Origin: Welwitschia mirabilis
Taxonomy: Eukaryota; Gnetophyta; Gnetopsida; Welwitschiales
Direction of reading: 5' to 3'
NCBI GenBank assembly: GCA_051453625.1
Contig: JBOZIK010000001.1
Coordinates: forward strand, 181,406,225 to 181,470,224
DNA: 64,000 nt
Made by a program: the position numbers and the translations under genes. Positions 11,331-23,277 of this stretch are shown here, in pieces (the first letter of the stretch is position 1; the number at the start of each line of letters is the position of its first letter). The notes below the pieces were generated by a model, which was not told the DNA's origin, did no database searches, and was given only the letters and a program-made list of their open reading frames with translations.

Positions 11331-11907
11331 AGTAAAACATAAGGAAGTGTTAATCAATAATTGTTTAATTTCTATTATTACTCCATATTATATTAAAATA
11401 AGATTTCTTGTAAATGAATTAAAAACCTAATATACTACCACATTTTAAAAATATGTTACTATAATGATAAGTTAGCATGATCTAATCAAATGTATTACAA
11501 AAATTAAAATTAGATTTCACTCATTTCTCTTGTTAAATTTAATAATAGAAGAGTGGGGTTGGACCTCATTTAATTTAAATTTCTTAATAATTTTTACTTT
11601 ACCATGGAAATGAAATAAAGGATTACTAGATGATGTAGATATATATGTTAAGAAAAGAGAAGAAATATATCCCAAGCAACTCATGTAATTTAGTAATCTT
11701 TTGTCATAAAATTTTTATTAAATGTTTTGTTTTCTATAGAAAACTTTAAAACTAGTCTTGCATAGTTTACTAATTGTATTTAACAATCATTTACATTTAT
11801 CATTATCACTTGCTTTATAAGTATCTTAAAGATATTTGATATTATTATCATAAAATAGACTTTTATGTACTACATCTTTTCTTCTTTGGTTTATTTGGTT
11901 TGATACT

Positions 11908-12638
11908 TGTTCCAATCCAAATTAGCTTTAGTTAACATCATGTTTGGAATATGTTTTCCGGTTTTTTCCATAGTTTTAATACTTAAATTAATCATTTCTA
12001 CTGTTAAAGATCAAAGATAAAGAATTTATATTAATTTAGATCAACATGGGATAATTATGGAGCATTTAAGAAAGACATGTGGCAGTGATATGTGGTAATG
12101 ACATATGGTAGTGACATGGTGGTGATATTAAAGAAATATGGTAATAGCATCAATTATTAAATATATAATGATCCAGAGGCTAAGTGTTATACTCATCATA
12201 AGAAATTTTACATAATTAAGAAGACATTACATCTAGAAGGCATTATATCAAGAAGATTTTACATCAAGAATATGTTATAGCAAGAATAAATTAATCAAGA
12301 AGATGTTACATCAAGAAAGACATTACAATAAGAAGACATTACATCAAGAAGACATGTGCAAAATGATGCTACACTAAGAAGATGTTACAAAATTAGTGAT
12401 ATGATTACTCTTAATCTATTAGTACTCATTCATGGCTTGAATAGCTAATTTAAACCTGTAAATACCCACCTTAGGTTCCCCATTTACTTATCTTTCTTAC
12501 ATCAAAATTTCTTGTTACATTAGAGCATTTAGATAAGGGATCCATCCTAGCTACAGAGAAAGGCATTTCTTGGTGTTGGGCTCTGTATCTTTCATTGAAG
12601 ATATTTTTCTTTATATGTGAATTTGGGAACACTATGAT
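11908..12638 (+). repeat. Element B 5' LTR, first part
   Basis: It aligns base by base with 22,169-23,020: CCAAATTAGC near the start, then TTAATTTAGATCAACATGG, two minisatellites, AATACCCACCTTAGGTT and GGGAACACTATGATT. The TGTAAATACCC segment near 12,456 is the likely TATA region (TATAAACACCC in the 3' copy). It ends at 12,638 where insertion C1 begins. Confidence 0.82.
12055..12410 (+). repeat. Two minisatellites in the B 5' LTR
   Basis: Degenerate copies of a 13-bp unit like GACATGTGATAAT occupy about 12,075-12,125. They are followed from about 12,215 by degenerate copies of a 16-bp unit like AAGAAGACATTACATC. Both also occur in the 3' LTR with different copy numbers. Confidence 0.8.
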
Positions 12639-13469
12639 TGTCACATCCATATTTTTACTTTTATTTTAAAATTTCAAAGGTTAAGTTTAATGAATTATTT
12701 ATAAAATCCTAAATTATTTTAAAACCTTCAACTGATATAAATATTATGTTCTTGAGATGTTATCATATTGAATTGTGGCTTGAGTTTCTTTTGATTAAAA
12801 TATTACTTATGAATCTTCAAAAATATTCTTATAGTAATGATGATTTCTTTTACTTATTATTTTTGCACTTTCTAGATTATGCATGATTAGATATAAATTG
12901 TAAAGGCTTGTTATTTATTTTTCATCATTATCATGATTAAATTTGAAGCATTATTTTTATATTATTAAAGCACCCAGTGGCTAGGAAAGCCTTTATGAGA
13001 TGTTATAAAACTCTTTTTATTATTGTCTTATGATGTATCCTTTTATATTCTTGAGTTCTAAATAGAGTTATTCCTCCATCAACTCTAGTTTACTTTTTTT
13101 AAAAGATCTTACCTTGAAATCTTGAAGCTAAAGAGGTCTAGGAGCTTTGGAATCTTGGAAAATCTTCCAAAATCTCGGACACATATAGGTATGGTTCTAT
13201 TCTTTCTTGCTTCTTTGTTGGTCCATTATTTATATGCATTCCAGTAATGAATTGTTGTATTTATATTTTTGTGATATGAATGTTAAATTATGTTATATTT
13301 GATAAAGATAAATTTAGTCTTATTTCAAGTCTTAACTCCTACCACCTTCTGTATTCGATGTCTTTATGTTATCCATTCTTGGTGTGAGTTGATAGTTTGT
13401 GACTAAACCTTATCATAACTTTTTCTTATTATTATGATGTATTAAACTTATGATTATGAAATTACATAG

Positions 13470-13805
13470 ATTGTCGAATGAGATAATGAGCATCATAGAT
13501 CACTGAATGAGGTATTGAAGGGAGAATCCCACAGATCATCAAATGAGGTAGTGGAGATAAGAAATTTATCATAGATTATCAAATAAGTCAGTTGGCTTTG
13601 CAGATCACTAAATGAGGCAATGAAGGTAATAATATATGAGATTATATATATATATATATATAATAACCATAGATAGTTAAATAAGGCAGTGGGGTTCACA
13701 GATCACCAAATGAGGCAGTAAAATGAAATACGAAAAATTATAAGAGAATCACAAATTACAAAATGAGGCAGTGAACGTCACAAATCAAAAAAATAAGTAG
13801 TGAAG
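13470..13805 (+). repeat. Tandem repeats in C1, core ATCAAATGAGGCAGTG
   Basis: About eight degenerate copies of a unit built on CACAGATCATCAAATGAGG plus CAGTGAAG, spaced about 30-45 bp. C2 has four related copies at the equivalent place (45,730-45,900). A short (TA)n run lies at about 13,644-13,660. A 10-N gap follows at 13,814-13,823. Confidence 0.85.
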
Positions 13806-13813
13806 TGATTGAA

Positions 13814-13823
13814 NNNNNNNNNN
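13814..13823. other. Assembly gap (10 N)
   Basis: Ten undetermined bases directly after the tandem repeats; probably a small unresolved repeat-length difference. Confidence 0.98.
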
Positions 13824-14729
13824 TGAAATATGTGAAAATATATATTGATTATTCTCGTTCATAATCATAAGGTCAATGTTTGTAATATCCTGTGTTTACT
13901 TAGAGTCTTTATTTGTCTTTCCTATTTTATCTCTTGAAAAATCATTATCTATCTTGCCTAGTCTTACCTGAATCATATCAAAGGTTGTGAAATTTTCACA
14001 ATTCGCATTCATACTTTTGTGCAATAGGTTAAAAATCTAGAGTTTAAGTGCTAAAGTGGTCATAAGTATGTGGAGGATCATTGATCTAATATTGATGGAG
14101 AATTATTATTGAATAAATTATGATCCTTATTTTGAATTAAATACTTGGTATTATAGACTGAGTTTCATGAGAACAGCATATGCTTTTCTATTAATGTTTC
14201 TTAGTTGTAATGAGAGTTAAACTCCATTTTGTTATATGTCTGATTTTCAATATATGAAATTTACAATGAAGACATGTATTATATTGAATGATGAATATTT
14301 TCCCTAAAATTTCTAGTAATGAAATATGTTGATTAGAAATCATATTCTTCAATTATTACTTAATAAAATTTTATAAAAACCTTGTATCTTTAGTCATGTA
14401 TTTATCCACAACTGCATTGAATGTCAAATTGAAACTGTAATTTCATGAAATCCTTCTTTGGGAAAATATGAATTGACATATTATATATATGCTTCAATTT
14501 CAGAATTTCCTTAAAAATCTTAGTCAGATGTAACTATAGAATAATATTTCTTGAATACAATGTTCATTTATTAATAATAAATTTTAAAATGGACATGTGA
14601 TTTTCTGTTCCTTTTTCCTAAACATTCAAACCCATTAAAAGAGGAGTTGATTTAGATCTCTTTTAATTAATTTAATGCTATAAATTTAGTTATAGAAAAT
14701 ATTAATACAAAAATTATGGTTTAGTACTT

Positions 14730-14797
14730 ATGGCAGAACTTGAACCACTGATCTCTCCCTTCTTAGTAAGGGTTCTCAACCGTTACACCAACAAGCA
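14730..14797 (-). repeat. tRNA-like segment (possible SINE head)
   Basis: On the minus strand the segment reads TGGTGTAACGGTTGAGA (A-box-like), then CCCTT-ACTAAG-AAGGG (a 5-bp stem with a six-base loop at the anticodon-arm position), then GTGGTTCAAGTTCTGCC (B-box-like), in tRNA order and spacing. The flanks do not form an acceptor stem, so it is not a working tRNA gene. A tRNA-derived SINE or an old pol III promoter remnant fits. Confidence 0.5.
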
Positions 14798-16570
14798 TTG
14801 TTATTAATTGAAGTATTTCTTGTGTAGTAAAGATTTAGTACCATTATTATATGCCACTTTAGATTTATATATGATTCTTACACATGGAGTAGAACCTCTT
14901 AGATGCAATGACATTTTCTATAAGATCTAGGTAATGAGATTCAACATATTTGGGATTTCATCAATACAATACATTTCTCTCTTTATCATCATGAAAAATA
15001 TGTTAAGTCAAGCATATTTCAATGCATCTCCTTTCAAATCTTTGTGAAAGATTCAGGCATCCTAACTAAGAGGTAATTCTTAAGCATCAATGCCCTAGTA
15101 CATAAACTTAACACTAAGAAACCTCTTATTTGTTAGGTTGAGGAGTGTTTCATAAGGCAGATGAAGAGACAAACTTAAACTGAGGGCTATGAATAGTGTG
15201 TAACATTTCAATATTTTATCTACAATAGAAAAATCCCTCAGCATTAGAATCCATGGTAAATTTTGCAATGCACAAATATAGCAATGAATACACTAGTATT
15301 AACTTTCATAGAACCAAACATTTGTGATAAATGCATTATATTCATTTAAAGGGTACTTTTTCCATTACTCATCTCAACAGTTGTAATGTCTATCCTTGAT
15401 TTATCCACCATTTCAAACATCAAGCATTTTGAAGAATGCAATAGTGAAATGTTAGGTAATATTTATGTCTCTCAATTTCCTTTTTCTCTCTTTTTATTGA
15501 TGATTTTAATGTCTCTTCTACCTTCATGTTATCCCTTTTTTGTACCCCCTTTTAATCACTGTCTTCCATCTTTAATTATTCTAATTCTTAGATTATGATC
15601 TCCCTTCATGTACCTCTGCCCTATGAATTATCTCCTCTAAAAAACTTGTAATTTTTTCTCTAGACATCGGTGCATTTTCTACCCTCCAATATTTTAAATT
15701 GTGTGATCTCCTTAAATACATTATCTTTAAACTACCTTTCCTTTATTGCGTCTTCTTCTCTAAGGTTCCAGTGTACCCACTATGCTTCTTGAGTTAGCAT
15801 TCTTCATCCCTAATGTTATTAATGTTGGCTCCCTCACCTATGCTTTGACTACATTACCTAAGTTTTCTACTCATACATTCTACAATCCATCCCTTTCTTC
15901 CTTGTAACTACTGAATCACAAATGAGTGAAGTGACAATCATTAACATGCTAGGAATCTTGGGTAAATAAAGCAAGCATCTAATAAGATCATCCACTAATA
16001 GTAGGATGCAGCATCACAAACCCATAAGCCCTTATCATTAATCTAATAATTGAAACATATTCATAAGAAAACTTAAATTCTAACATCTTATATCTCTTTT
16101 TCAGTTTTAGATATCGTTAGGATTATCCTTAGTCTGTCAATAAAATATTGTAATTATTTAATGTTTTCTGAGGGTCATTATATATCTAATTAATTGGTTT
16201 TAACAATGGCCAAAATTTAGGCAATAGAGAAGAGTGGTAGAAAGAAGTTCTTATATTGTATCGATAAGCACTTATAAAGTATGACATAATTGAGGAAACT
16301 AAATTGAAGCTCATAACAATTTCAAATAACTTGAAGGTATAAATAATAATAATTATTTTAGCCCATGTATTTTCATCTCCCCTCTATTTCTCTTATGTAC
16401 ATTCCCTTCTTACAAGTGCGGCTTTAAAAAGTAAAGTAGAATTTGTAACATAATAGCAGAGTGTGAAATAAATTCTATCCTTAAGTCAATTCAATTTCAT
16501 TATTGCTTTTTTATTGCTATTTCTTTTTCCTTTCCTATGTTCTACTTGGCAACCCTTCCTTTTCTTAAGC

Positions 16571-16642
16571 ATGCCTTAGTACAATGGTTAAGTTGTCGAA
16601 ACATTAATAGTGAACTCATAGGATGAATTCTCAGTGGAAGCA
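16571..16642 (+). repeat. Possible degenerate plant SINE (Au-like 5' part)
   Basis: CTTAGTACAATGGTTAAGTT resembles the A-box region of the widespread angiosperm Au-type SINE, and about 40 bp on, GGATGAATTCTCAGTGGAA resembles its B-box region. The 3' half is not recognisable. The match is from memory and weak. Confidence 0.35.
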
Positions 16643-17462
16643 TAAATGTCATTTTTATAATTTATGTTTAAATAATTTGTGTTTTTAATTTAGTTCTTAG
16701 CCACCAACTCATTAAACATTAAGGAATTAATTAAGAATGTATTGACATATCAATTTCTAATAACTTAGATAAGGTAGTCCAAACATTTAACATTTATGTG
16801 ATTAAATATAACTAATAATTTCTGCCTTCTTTCAATTAAACCTTAAAACATAATTCTCATCATTTCCTTGTTCGCCTATTAATTATGACTCTTTATTAGT
16901 ATGTTACTAATCAATTTTAAAAAATACTTAATATTTGACCATAAACTTTTTATATCCTTAGGTATGTTATTACTACTTTTAAGTCTTTTACAGTTCCTTA
17001 ATCCACTCTCCTTAGTCAAGCATTATATCATATATCCACTTCAAATTACTATTATCTATAGTCTGTTTTAATTATTTAACTTAGACATTTTTCCTTGTGA
17101 ATACTTATAAGGATACATGAAATGTTATTTTTTTAAATTTCATCCTTATTATATAATTGTCTTCTGTTACTCTTTTTAGTTAACTTTTCTTTTAAATCAA
17201 ATCATATAGCCCTATGATTTTGCTATTCTTGTATGAAATATTTCATGATAAATTAATAGATTTATTAAAGCCCTAGATCAATCTCTTCCTTTACTATTGT
17301 TTTTTCCCATAGATAATAGAATATCACTAAAGTAATACCCAACTGGTTATCATCTTATAGTCTTCTTTTAAATTTTTAATTAAATAGAATTTCAAGTTTT
17401 ACATTTTGGTATTATAGTAATAGTTTTGTATACTTTTAAGTGTCTAAATAGGGGGAATTACA

Positions 17463-17881
17463 ATGATTAATAAATATCATTTTGTTTCTTTCAAATCTTT
17501 CTCTTATGTTCTTCATATCTTATGTTGGATTTGAGTTAATTATATAAGATTAATTGTTATTTTTAGTATAGAATATGAAGGCTAACTTGAGTGACAATAA
17601 GTTAGTTCATTTGTTAGTAATTGCATTTAGGTTGCATCTCATCTTTGCATTTATTCATTTCGTTTCATTTATCATTTTTTTTCATTGATCTTTTTGCAAT
17701 TAGGATAAAATAACATGTTAATTTCTTTCTAATTTAATATTCTAAATGTACTATTAAATTTCTCTCTAGAGCAGAACATTTGGGATGACTACCTATGCTA
17801 GTGTGTTTTGTATGTCTTAGATATAAATGTTGCAAGTTATTATCAAAGATCATTAACTAAAGAACAAAAGCACATGATTCA
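17463..17881 (+). repeat. Element B 5' LTR, second part
   Basis: It continues the LTR after C1. It aligns with 23,016-23,277 and, after the S insertion, with 37,774-37,921: TTGAGTTAATTATAT, TTTGTTAGTAATTG, CATTTATCATTTT, CTAGTGTGTTTT and AAAGCACATGATTCA. A weak primer-binding candidate (TGGTGTTAGTAC, 8 of 12 to the initiator-Met PBS) follows at about 17,894. Confidence 0.82.
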
Positions 17882-18299
17882 CATCCCAACAACTTGGTGT
17901 TAGTACTAAAGAGAAATTTAAGGAAATTTGGATGGTTAATTTTCATTACAGAAGTAACTAATTTTATTTAAAGTTATTTACTTGAATAGTGTATACATAC
18001 AGCTTTTCTTTTTCTTAGGTTAGTTTGCACTTTTACATTCTTATTTTAGATTTCTTTTAAAATTTTTATTATTTTTATTTTTATTTTTTCTTTGAAGGTA
18101 GATATCACTAGCATTTTCAACAAACTTGATCTAACAATTTGTTCTTTATGTAATCTATTTTTGAAAGTAATATGTTTTATAAACCATCTTCCTCTTCAAA
18201 TTCCTCTAACTAACCTACCTTGTAAACCTTTTTCCCTTATAAACCCCTAAATAAGTTAGCCTCTACTTATACTTTTATTTCTACTACATTAACTTTCTA

Positions 18300-19470
18300 A
18301 GATGTACTAGCTTAAAGAAAAAGAGAGATTTAAAACCCATTTGTCCTACTCACTTGAGATGATGTGGAATTTAAAAACCTATAAGCCTATCCTACCTTCT
18401 TAGAAGAGAATGAAGAATACCCTTTTAAACACTTAGCTAAAATAGAAGAACCCATTCTTACCTTAGAAAATGGAAAAAATATAGGTAACTAATAGGACAC
18501 ATATGATCATTTTCCCTTTCATCATTAGAGGAAATTCTAGAAATTTGTTGAAAGGTATCCTCTATAAAAGCTTTAAAACTTGGAGTCAAGTTTAAGATGC
18601 CTTCACAAAATGGTTTATAAGTCAAGCAACCATAATCAAAAGAAAAAGAGAAATTACCAACTTTGCAAAACAAGCTCATGAGGATTATGCTACAGCCTAT
18701 AAAAGATTTTTAATTGCTACCTCATCCAATCAGATAGATGAATTTTCAAGAGAAGAACTTGTTAACCACTTATTTTTCATGTGGTGGAAATTTTCTTAAC
18801 TTAACTTTGGATGTTACATGAAAACTCTTAAAAGGATTAGTAGAAATTAGTCAAGCATGGCCTAAGTCAATACTTAAGGAAGGTCGAACACTAGGGCAAT
18901 TGTTAAAAGACATCAAGAAAGTACATTGTGAAGAGAAACCTAGTCCTAGAAACCNNNNNNNNNNTAATTCAAGAACTTAACAACACTTTGAAAAACTATA
19001 CCAAGGCCTTAGCTGATGCAACAATGTTAAATTAAAAACCCTAACCTCCAACACTTTCCTCTCATTGTGAAATATGTGAAGACAATTCCTATTATACCAA
19101 AAATTATCCTACCTTACCAACATGTAAAGAAATGATGTATGAAGAAGCTTATGCTTTTAATTAAAGATCTAATAATCAACAATTTTGATCACAAAATAAT
19201 GGAGCACAATCAACCTTCAAACTCTTCTTTAAAAATAGATACAAAAGCAACAACTTTTAGCTTAATAATTTTCAATCTAATAATTTTTATCTAATTAATG
19301 TTTAGCCTAATAACTTTTAGACCAACTCTCCCAACTATATTAAGAATGATTACATTAGAGAGTCAACTAAGAAATTGAGGAAAATGCAAGAGGCCACTAA
19401 TAAAAGTATGAAAAACCTTATAGACATATTTCAACAAATCATCATATAAAATGAAAGACCTCAAGGTACC
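18300..19470 (+). pseudogene. gag: Element B gag
   Basis: Capsid-type coding is readable at about 18,490-18,790 (FKTWSQV, DAFTKWF, KRKREITNFAKQAHEDYATA, SREELVNHLF), matching the central block of Athila/Tat gag and the gag of element E. A zinc-knuckle position follows at about 19,060-19,110, reading CEICEDNSYYTKNYP: the first two Cys remain, but the His and last Cys are both Tyr. After it comes an Asn/Phe-rich tract. Stops, shifts and a 10-N gap (18,955-18,964) interrupt it. Gag would form the particle shell and package RNA. Confidence 0.8.
18955..18964. other. Assembly gap (10 N)
   Basis: Ten undetermined bases inside the gag pseudogene of element B. Confidence 0.98.
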
Positions 19471-22150
19471 TTACCACTCAAACTATTCCTAATTTCAATG
19501 ATGTAAAAAATGATTGAAAAGTAGTTACAAGAAGTGGATATGATACAACTCCCTTTAAAAAAACCTCCACTTCTTACAACAAAGAGAAGTGAACCATGAA
19601 GAAGACATATAAGTCCCTGATCAACCAAAACTTCCATTAACATCCAATAAAAATTCCAACTTACAATAATTGAAAAATAAGGATACCACCTCATGGATGG
19701 ATATATTAAATATGAATTCAACTTATGATGAATGTTTAGATGGTCAATATCTAATATAAGATATTCAATATGAAGATAATGATATTTTAACTCATCAACT
19801 ATATAAAAGTGATGAAGATAACAATTTATTAGATGATGATATAAAGATATTAGATTATATCCCCAGTATTCACTTAGTCTTAGAAAACCACTGTAAAAGA
19901 ATGAATTAATTTATGAGATATCTAAACATTTTTCAACTTATGTTCAAGATCATGATCACATTTCTCTTCATGTAATTTTTAATAAATATAATAATTTAAA
20001 GAGTGATTATATGCAATAATATGATGATGAAAATAGTAAGTAGAAGGAAGATAAGAAAGAAGATATGGAGATTCAATAAAACCCAGTAGAATATAGACTT
20101 ATTAAATCCCATAAATAAACCAAACTTGAAGACTCTAATCTTATCAAAACTATTTCTCTATCTCTTACATTTATGTTTTCAAGAGAAAGTGAAAATACTA
20201 TTCTTTCTTCTAACCCTAATTCCACATTACCTCCTATTTCTTAAAATATGATTTAAGATTTCTTGAAGTATTAAATTCAGCAAAGCCTTATCTTCTTGAT
20301 GTAAATCCATCTCTTAATTTAAACCTTAGAAAGATTCCTAGTCTTACTAAACATATCCTAATTAATCATCCTGAGAAACCTTTAAAAATTTCTTGGATCC
20401 ATTCTTTGAATAGTACTGTTGAAGAATCATGGAATGATAATCATGCTTTATATCAATTTGATAAGTGATTATTGTTTAATTAAATTTATAAATTCTTCAT
20501 CTCTTGTTTGGCTTGTGAAATTTGTGTTATTAAGGTGTTATCAATTTATTTTCTTCTCCACTAATTAATTTTATTTAAAAATGATCATATACTTTATTGT
20601 TATATTAATTAATTTCTATCCTGTTTGATCCTTATTTTTCTAAAAAGGTAGAATGAAATAAGTATGTTGAAATATCTATCCTTTTGACATATGGATAAAT
20701 GAAAACCAAAAGAACTACATTCTACTTATCATAGTTAATTTAGTAAAGCGCTTTTTCTTGAAGAGATTTCTACCACTTATCCTTATGTCAATGTAATTAT
20801 GTAAATAGTTTCTTTTTTTCAACATATTTTTACTTGATTTTACTTTAGTTTTTCACCATGTAGTATGTTTAAGTATTTTAGGCTTTTGTAGTTTATGGAC
20901 GATTAATTTGATTTTAGCTAATTAAAAGGTATTCAAATGCCTATTAACTATTATTCTAGGAGAGTAAAATATGCTTTCATACTATATACTTTATATCTAC
21001 ATCAATTTCATGTTTATTAAGGCTAAAAGTTATTAGTACTTTGATAATGTATAAGTGATTTTTCATATTTATGGAAAAAAATAAATTTAAAAAAAAAGAA
21101 AAATAAAATATCAATTTATATTATAAAATTACTTTTTATAATTACTCCTAATTTATCTCATGGATTACTACATCAAGGGCAAAGTTGCTTAATGGCCTGT
21201 GTCTTATTTAATAGATTCTATGGCTTATAATAAAAGCAATGTTAATGATTTAGAAATGAGAACTCTATAATGGAAGGAATTTTAAGTAAAAGAAGGTATA
21301 CCTTGAAGTATGCCATAGTTATAACATTATCAATTATTATTAATTTGTAGTCATCTTTTAAGTTCATTCTAAAGAGTATAGCTATATCAATTTTAATTAT
21401 TACATTATCATTTCCATCCATGCTATACTATGATCTTTTACTGATTTGGAATCATGTATCCTTAATTAAAAATAAGATACTATAAGTAAGTAATCAAATT
21501 CAAGTAGAATATGTTCTAATGCAATATCTTTATTTCTATTTATTAATATAGATAATTTCAAAGTTTTTATGCATATTTTTCTTACTTAGCATAGGACTAA
21601 GATATCAAAGAAATAAATTTAATATTTTGAAAGATATTTTCTTTTTATTTTAAATAAAGTATTAGATTTTAAAAGATTAGGATTAAGAATACAAGTAGTT
21701 TAATGTTTATTTTCATAATGCATTATCTTACTATCTTTTTCTTTCTTATTTTATTTGTGTTTTTCCTTCTAAGATTTTACTTTTTATTTTACATCCCTAA
21801 AACTTTCAGCATATTTCATCTGATCATCCTAATTAAACTTATTTAAAATTTGAAATGAATTTATCTACTCCATGTAGGGTGGAATCTCTGGAATTTTCAA
21901 AAATTTACTTTAATTGAAATGAATTTAATTATTGAAAATATGTTTTTTATATAAACCTAAACCCATTACTTTGAATCTATTGCATATTTTTCTCATGATG
22001 TTTAATTATAATTTATTTTTCATATACTAAAATAATATGTACTTTATTTTTAACTATATAAAATTCTTTATACTTAAGTCTTATTTTTCATCCCTTTTTC
22101 AATTTGCCTAACTTTTATTCTTTTCTACTTTCTTTGTCAGGGACTAACAA
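19470..22150 (+). other. Element B internal region after gag
   Basis: Scraps of former coding continue to a stop near 20,469. The last readable piece (from about 20,271) includes KPYLLDVNPSLNL and SWNDNHALYQFDK, which I cannot place in a domain. No RT, RNase H or integrase motif appears in any frame. From 20,470 to 22,150 the sequence is very AT-rich with no recognisable feature. Confidence 0.5.
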
Positions 22151-22155
22151 ATGCT

Positions 22156-22166
22156 TAATAGGGGGC
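22156..22166 (+). other. Polypurine tract of element B
   Basis: TTAATAGGGGGC directly precedes TATGTTGTAAGCC, the start of the 3' LTR. The layout matches the D and E elements (purine run, two or three bases, TG). Confidence 0.78.
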
Positions 22167-22168
22167 TA

Positions 22169-23277
22169 TGTTGTAAGCCAAATTAGCCATATTTAACATC
22201 ATTTTTGGAGTGTATTTTTAGGTGATTTTTATATGTTTAATGCTTAAATTAATAATTTTTATTTCAAAGAATAAAGATAAAGAATTAATAATAATTTGGA
22301 TCAAAATGGAGTAATTATGGAGCATTTGAATAATACATGTGATAGTGACATGTGGCAATGACATATCACAATGACATATGATAATGACATGTGGTAGTGA
22401 CATGTGATAATGACATGTGATAGTAACATGATGGTGATGTTGAAAACACATCATGATAGCTTTGGTTGGTAAAGTCATAATGATTCAAAGATCAAGTGTT
22501 GAAATGATCATGATAAACTCCATATAAGCAAGAAGACATTACATCAAGAAGATGTTACATCAAGAAGACGTTATAGTAAAAATATATTACCTCAAGAAGA
22601 AATTACAACAAGAAGATGTTACATTAAGAAGACATTCCACATAATTAAGAAAACATTACATCAAGAAGACATCCACATATTCAAGAAGATGTTACAGCAA
22701 AAAGAGGTTACATCAAGAAGACATTACATTAATAAGATATGTAGAAGAAGATGTTACACTAAGAAGTTGTTATAAAATAAGTGATACAATTACTATTGAT
22801 TAATTACTACACCTAGTGAGTTGAATAGTCAATTCATAGCTATAAACACCCACCTTAGGTTTTCTATTTACTTATCTTTATTATATCAAATTTTATCGTG
22901 GCATTGGAGAATTTTGGGCAATGAATCCATCCCAGTTGCAAAGAAACGAATTTCTTGGTATTATACTATCTCTTCTTCATTAAAGATCTTTTTCTTTATA
23001 CATGGATGTGGGAATACTATGATTAATATAGATTACTTTGTTGTTTTTAAAACACTCTCTTGTAGTCTTCATACGTTATATTAGAATTAAGTTAATTACA
23101 TATTGTTAATTATGATTTCTAATATAGTGTATGGGGATAAATTATGTGATAACAAGTTTGTAAAATTTATTAGTAATTGAATTTATGTTACATTCATCTT
23201 TTCATTTATTTATTGAATTGCATTTATCATTGTATTTTCATTTCATTTATCATTTTTTAATTCTTTCTAATTGAATC
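22169..23277 (+). repeat. Element B 3' LTR, first part
   Basis: It begins TGTTGTAAGCC after the polypurine tract. Its first 0.85 kb match 11,908-12,638, and its next 0.25 kb match 17,463-17,740. It contains a 13-bp minisatellite (about 22,345-22,440) and a 16-bp minisatellite (about 22,530-22,770). It is cut at 23,277 by element S; GAATC at 23,273-23,277 is the left TSD of S. The remainder is at 37,774-37,921. Confidence 0.85.
22345..22770 (+). repeat. Two minisatellites in the B 3' LTR
   Basis: About seven copies of a 13-bp unit (GACATGTGATAAT-like) are followed by about fifteen degenerate copies of a 16-bp unit (AAGAAGACATTACATC-like). Both sit upstream of the probable TATA segment near 22,842. 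Confidence 0.85.

Larger units (their letters stand above)
12634..17467 (+). mobile_element. Insertion C1: 4.8-kb LTR-type insertion with TSD ATGAT
   Basis: The insert runs from TGTCACATCC at 12,639 to GGGGGAATTACA at 17,462, flanked by ATGAT at 12,634-12,638 and 17,463-17,467. The uninterrupted site is present in the B 3' LTR (ACTATGATTAATAT near 23,016). Its first 1.7 kb match C2 (44,827-46,693): GCACCCAGTGGCTAGG near 12,967, a leader resembling a plant LTR promoter-proximal region, TAGGTATGGTTC near 13,187, and a block of tandem repeats. No pol coding or second LTR copy is seen, so it is probably a solo LTR of a large-LTR gypsy, enlarged by later insertions between about 14.6 and 17.3 kb. 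Confidence 0.72.

Noticed and set aside
12055-12410. CRISPR-like array (short regular repeats; also 22,345-22,770 and 52,590-53,480)
   Set aside because: Units are adjoining and degenerate with no unique spacers, and they sit in plant LTRs; they are minisatellites.
14730-14797. Functional tRNA gene
   Set aside because: No acceptor stem and a six-base anticodon-type loop; only the internal promoter boxes are preserved.
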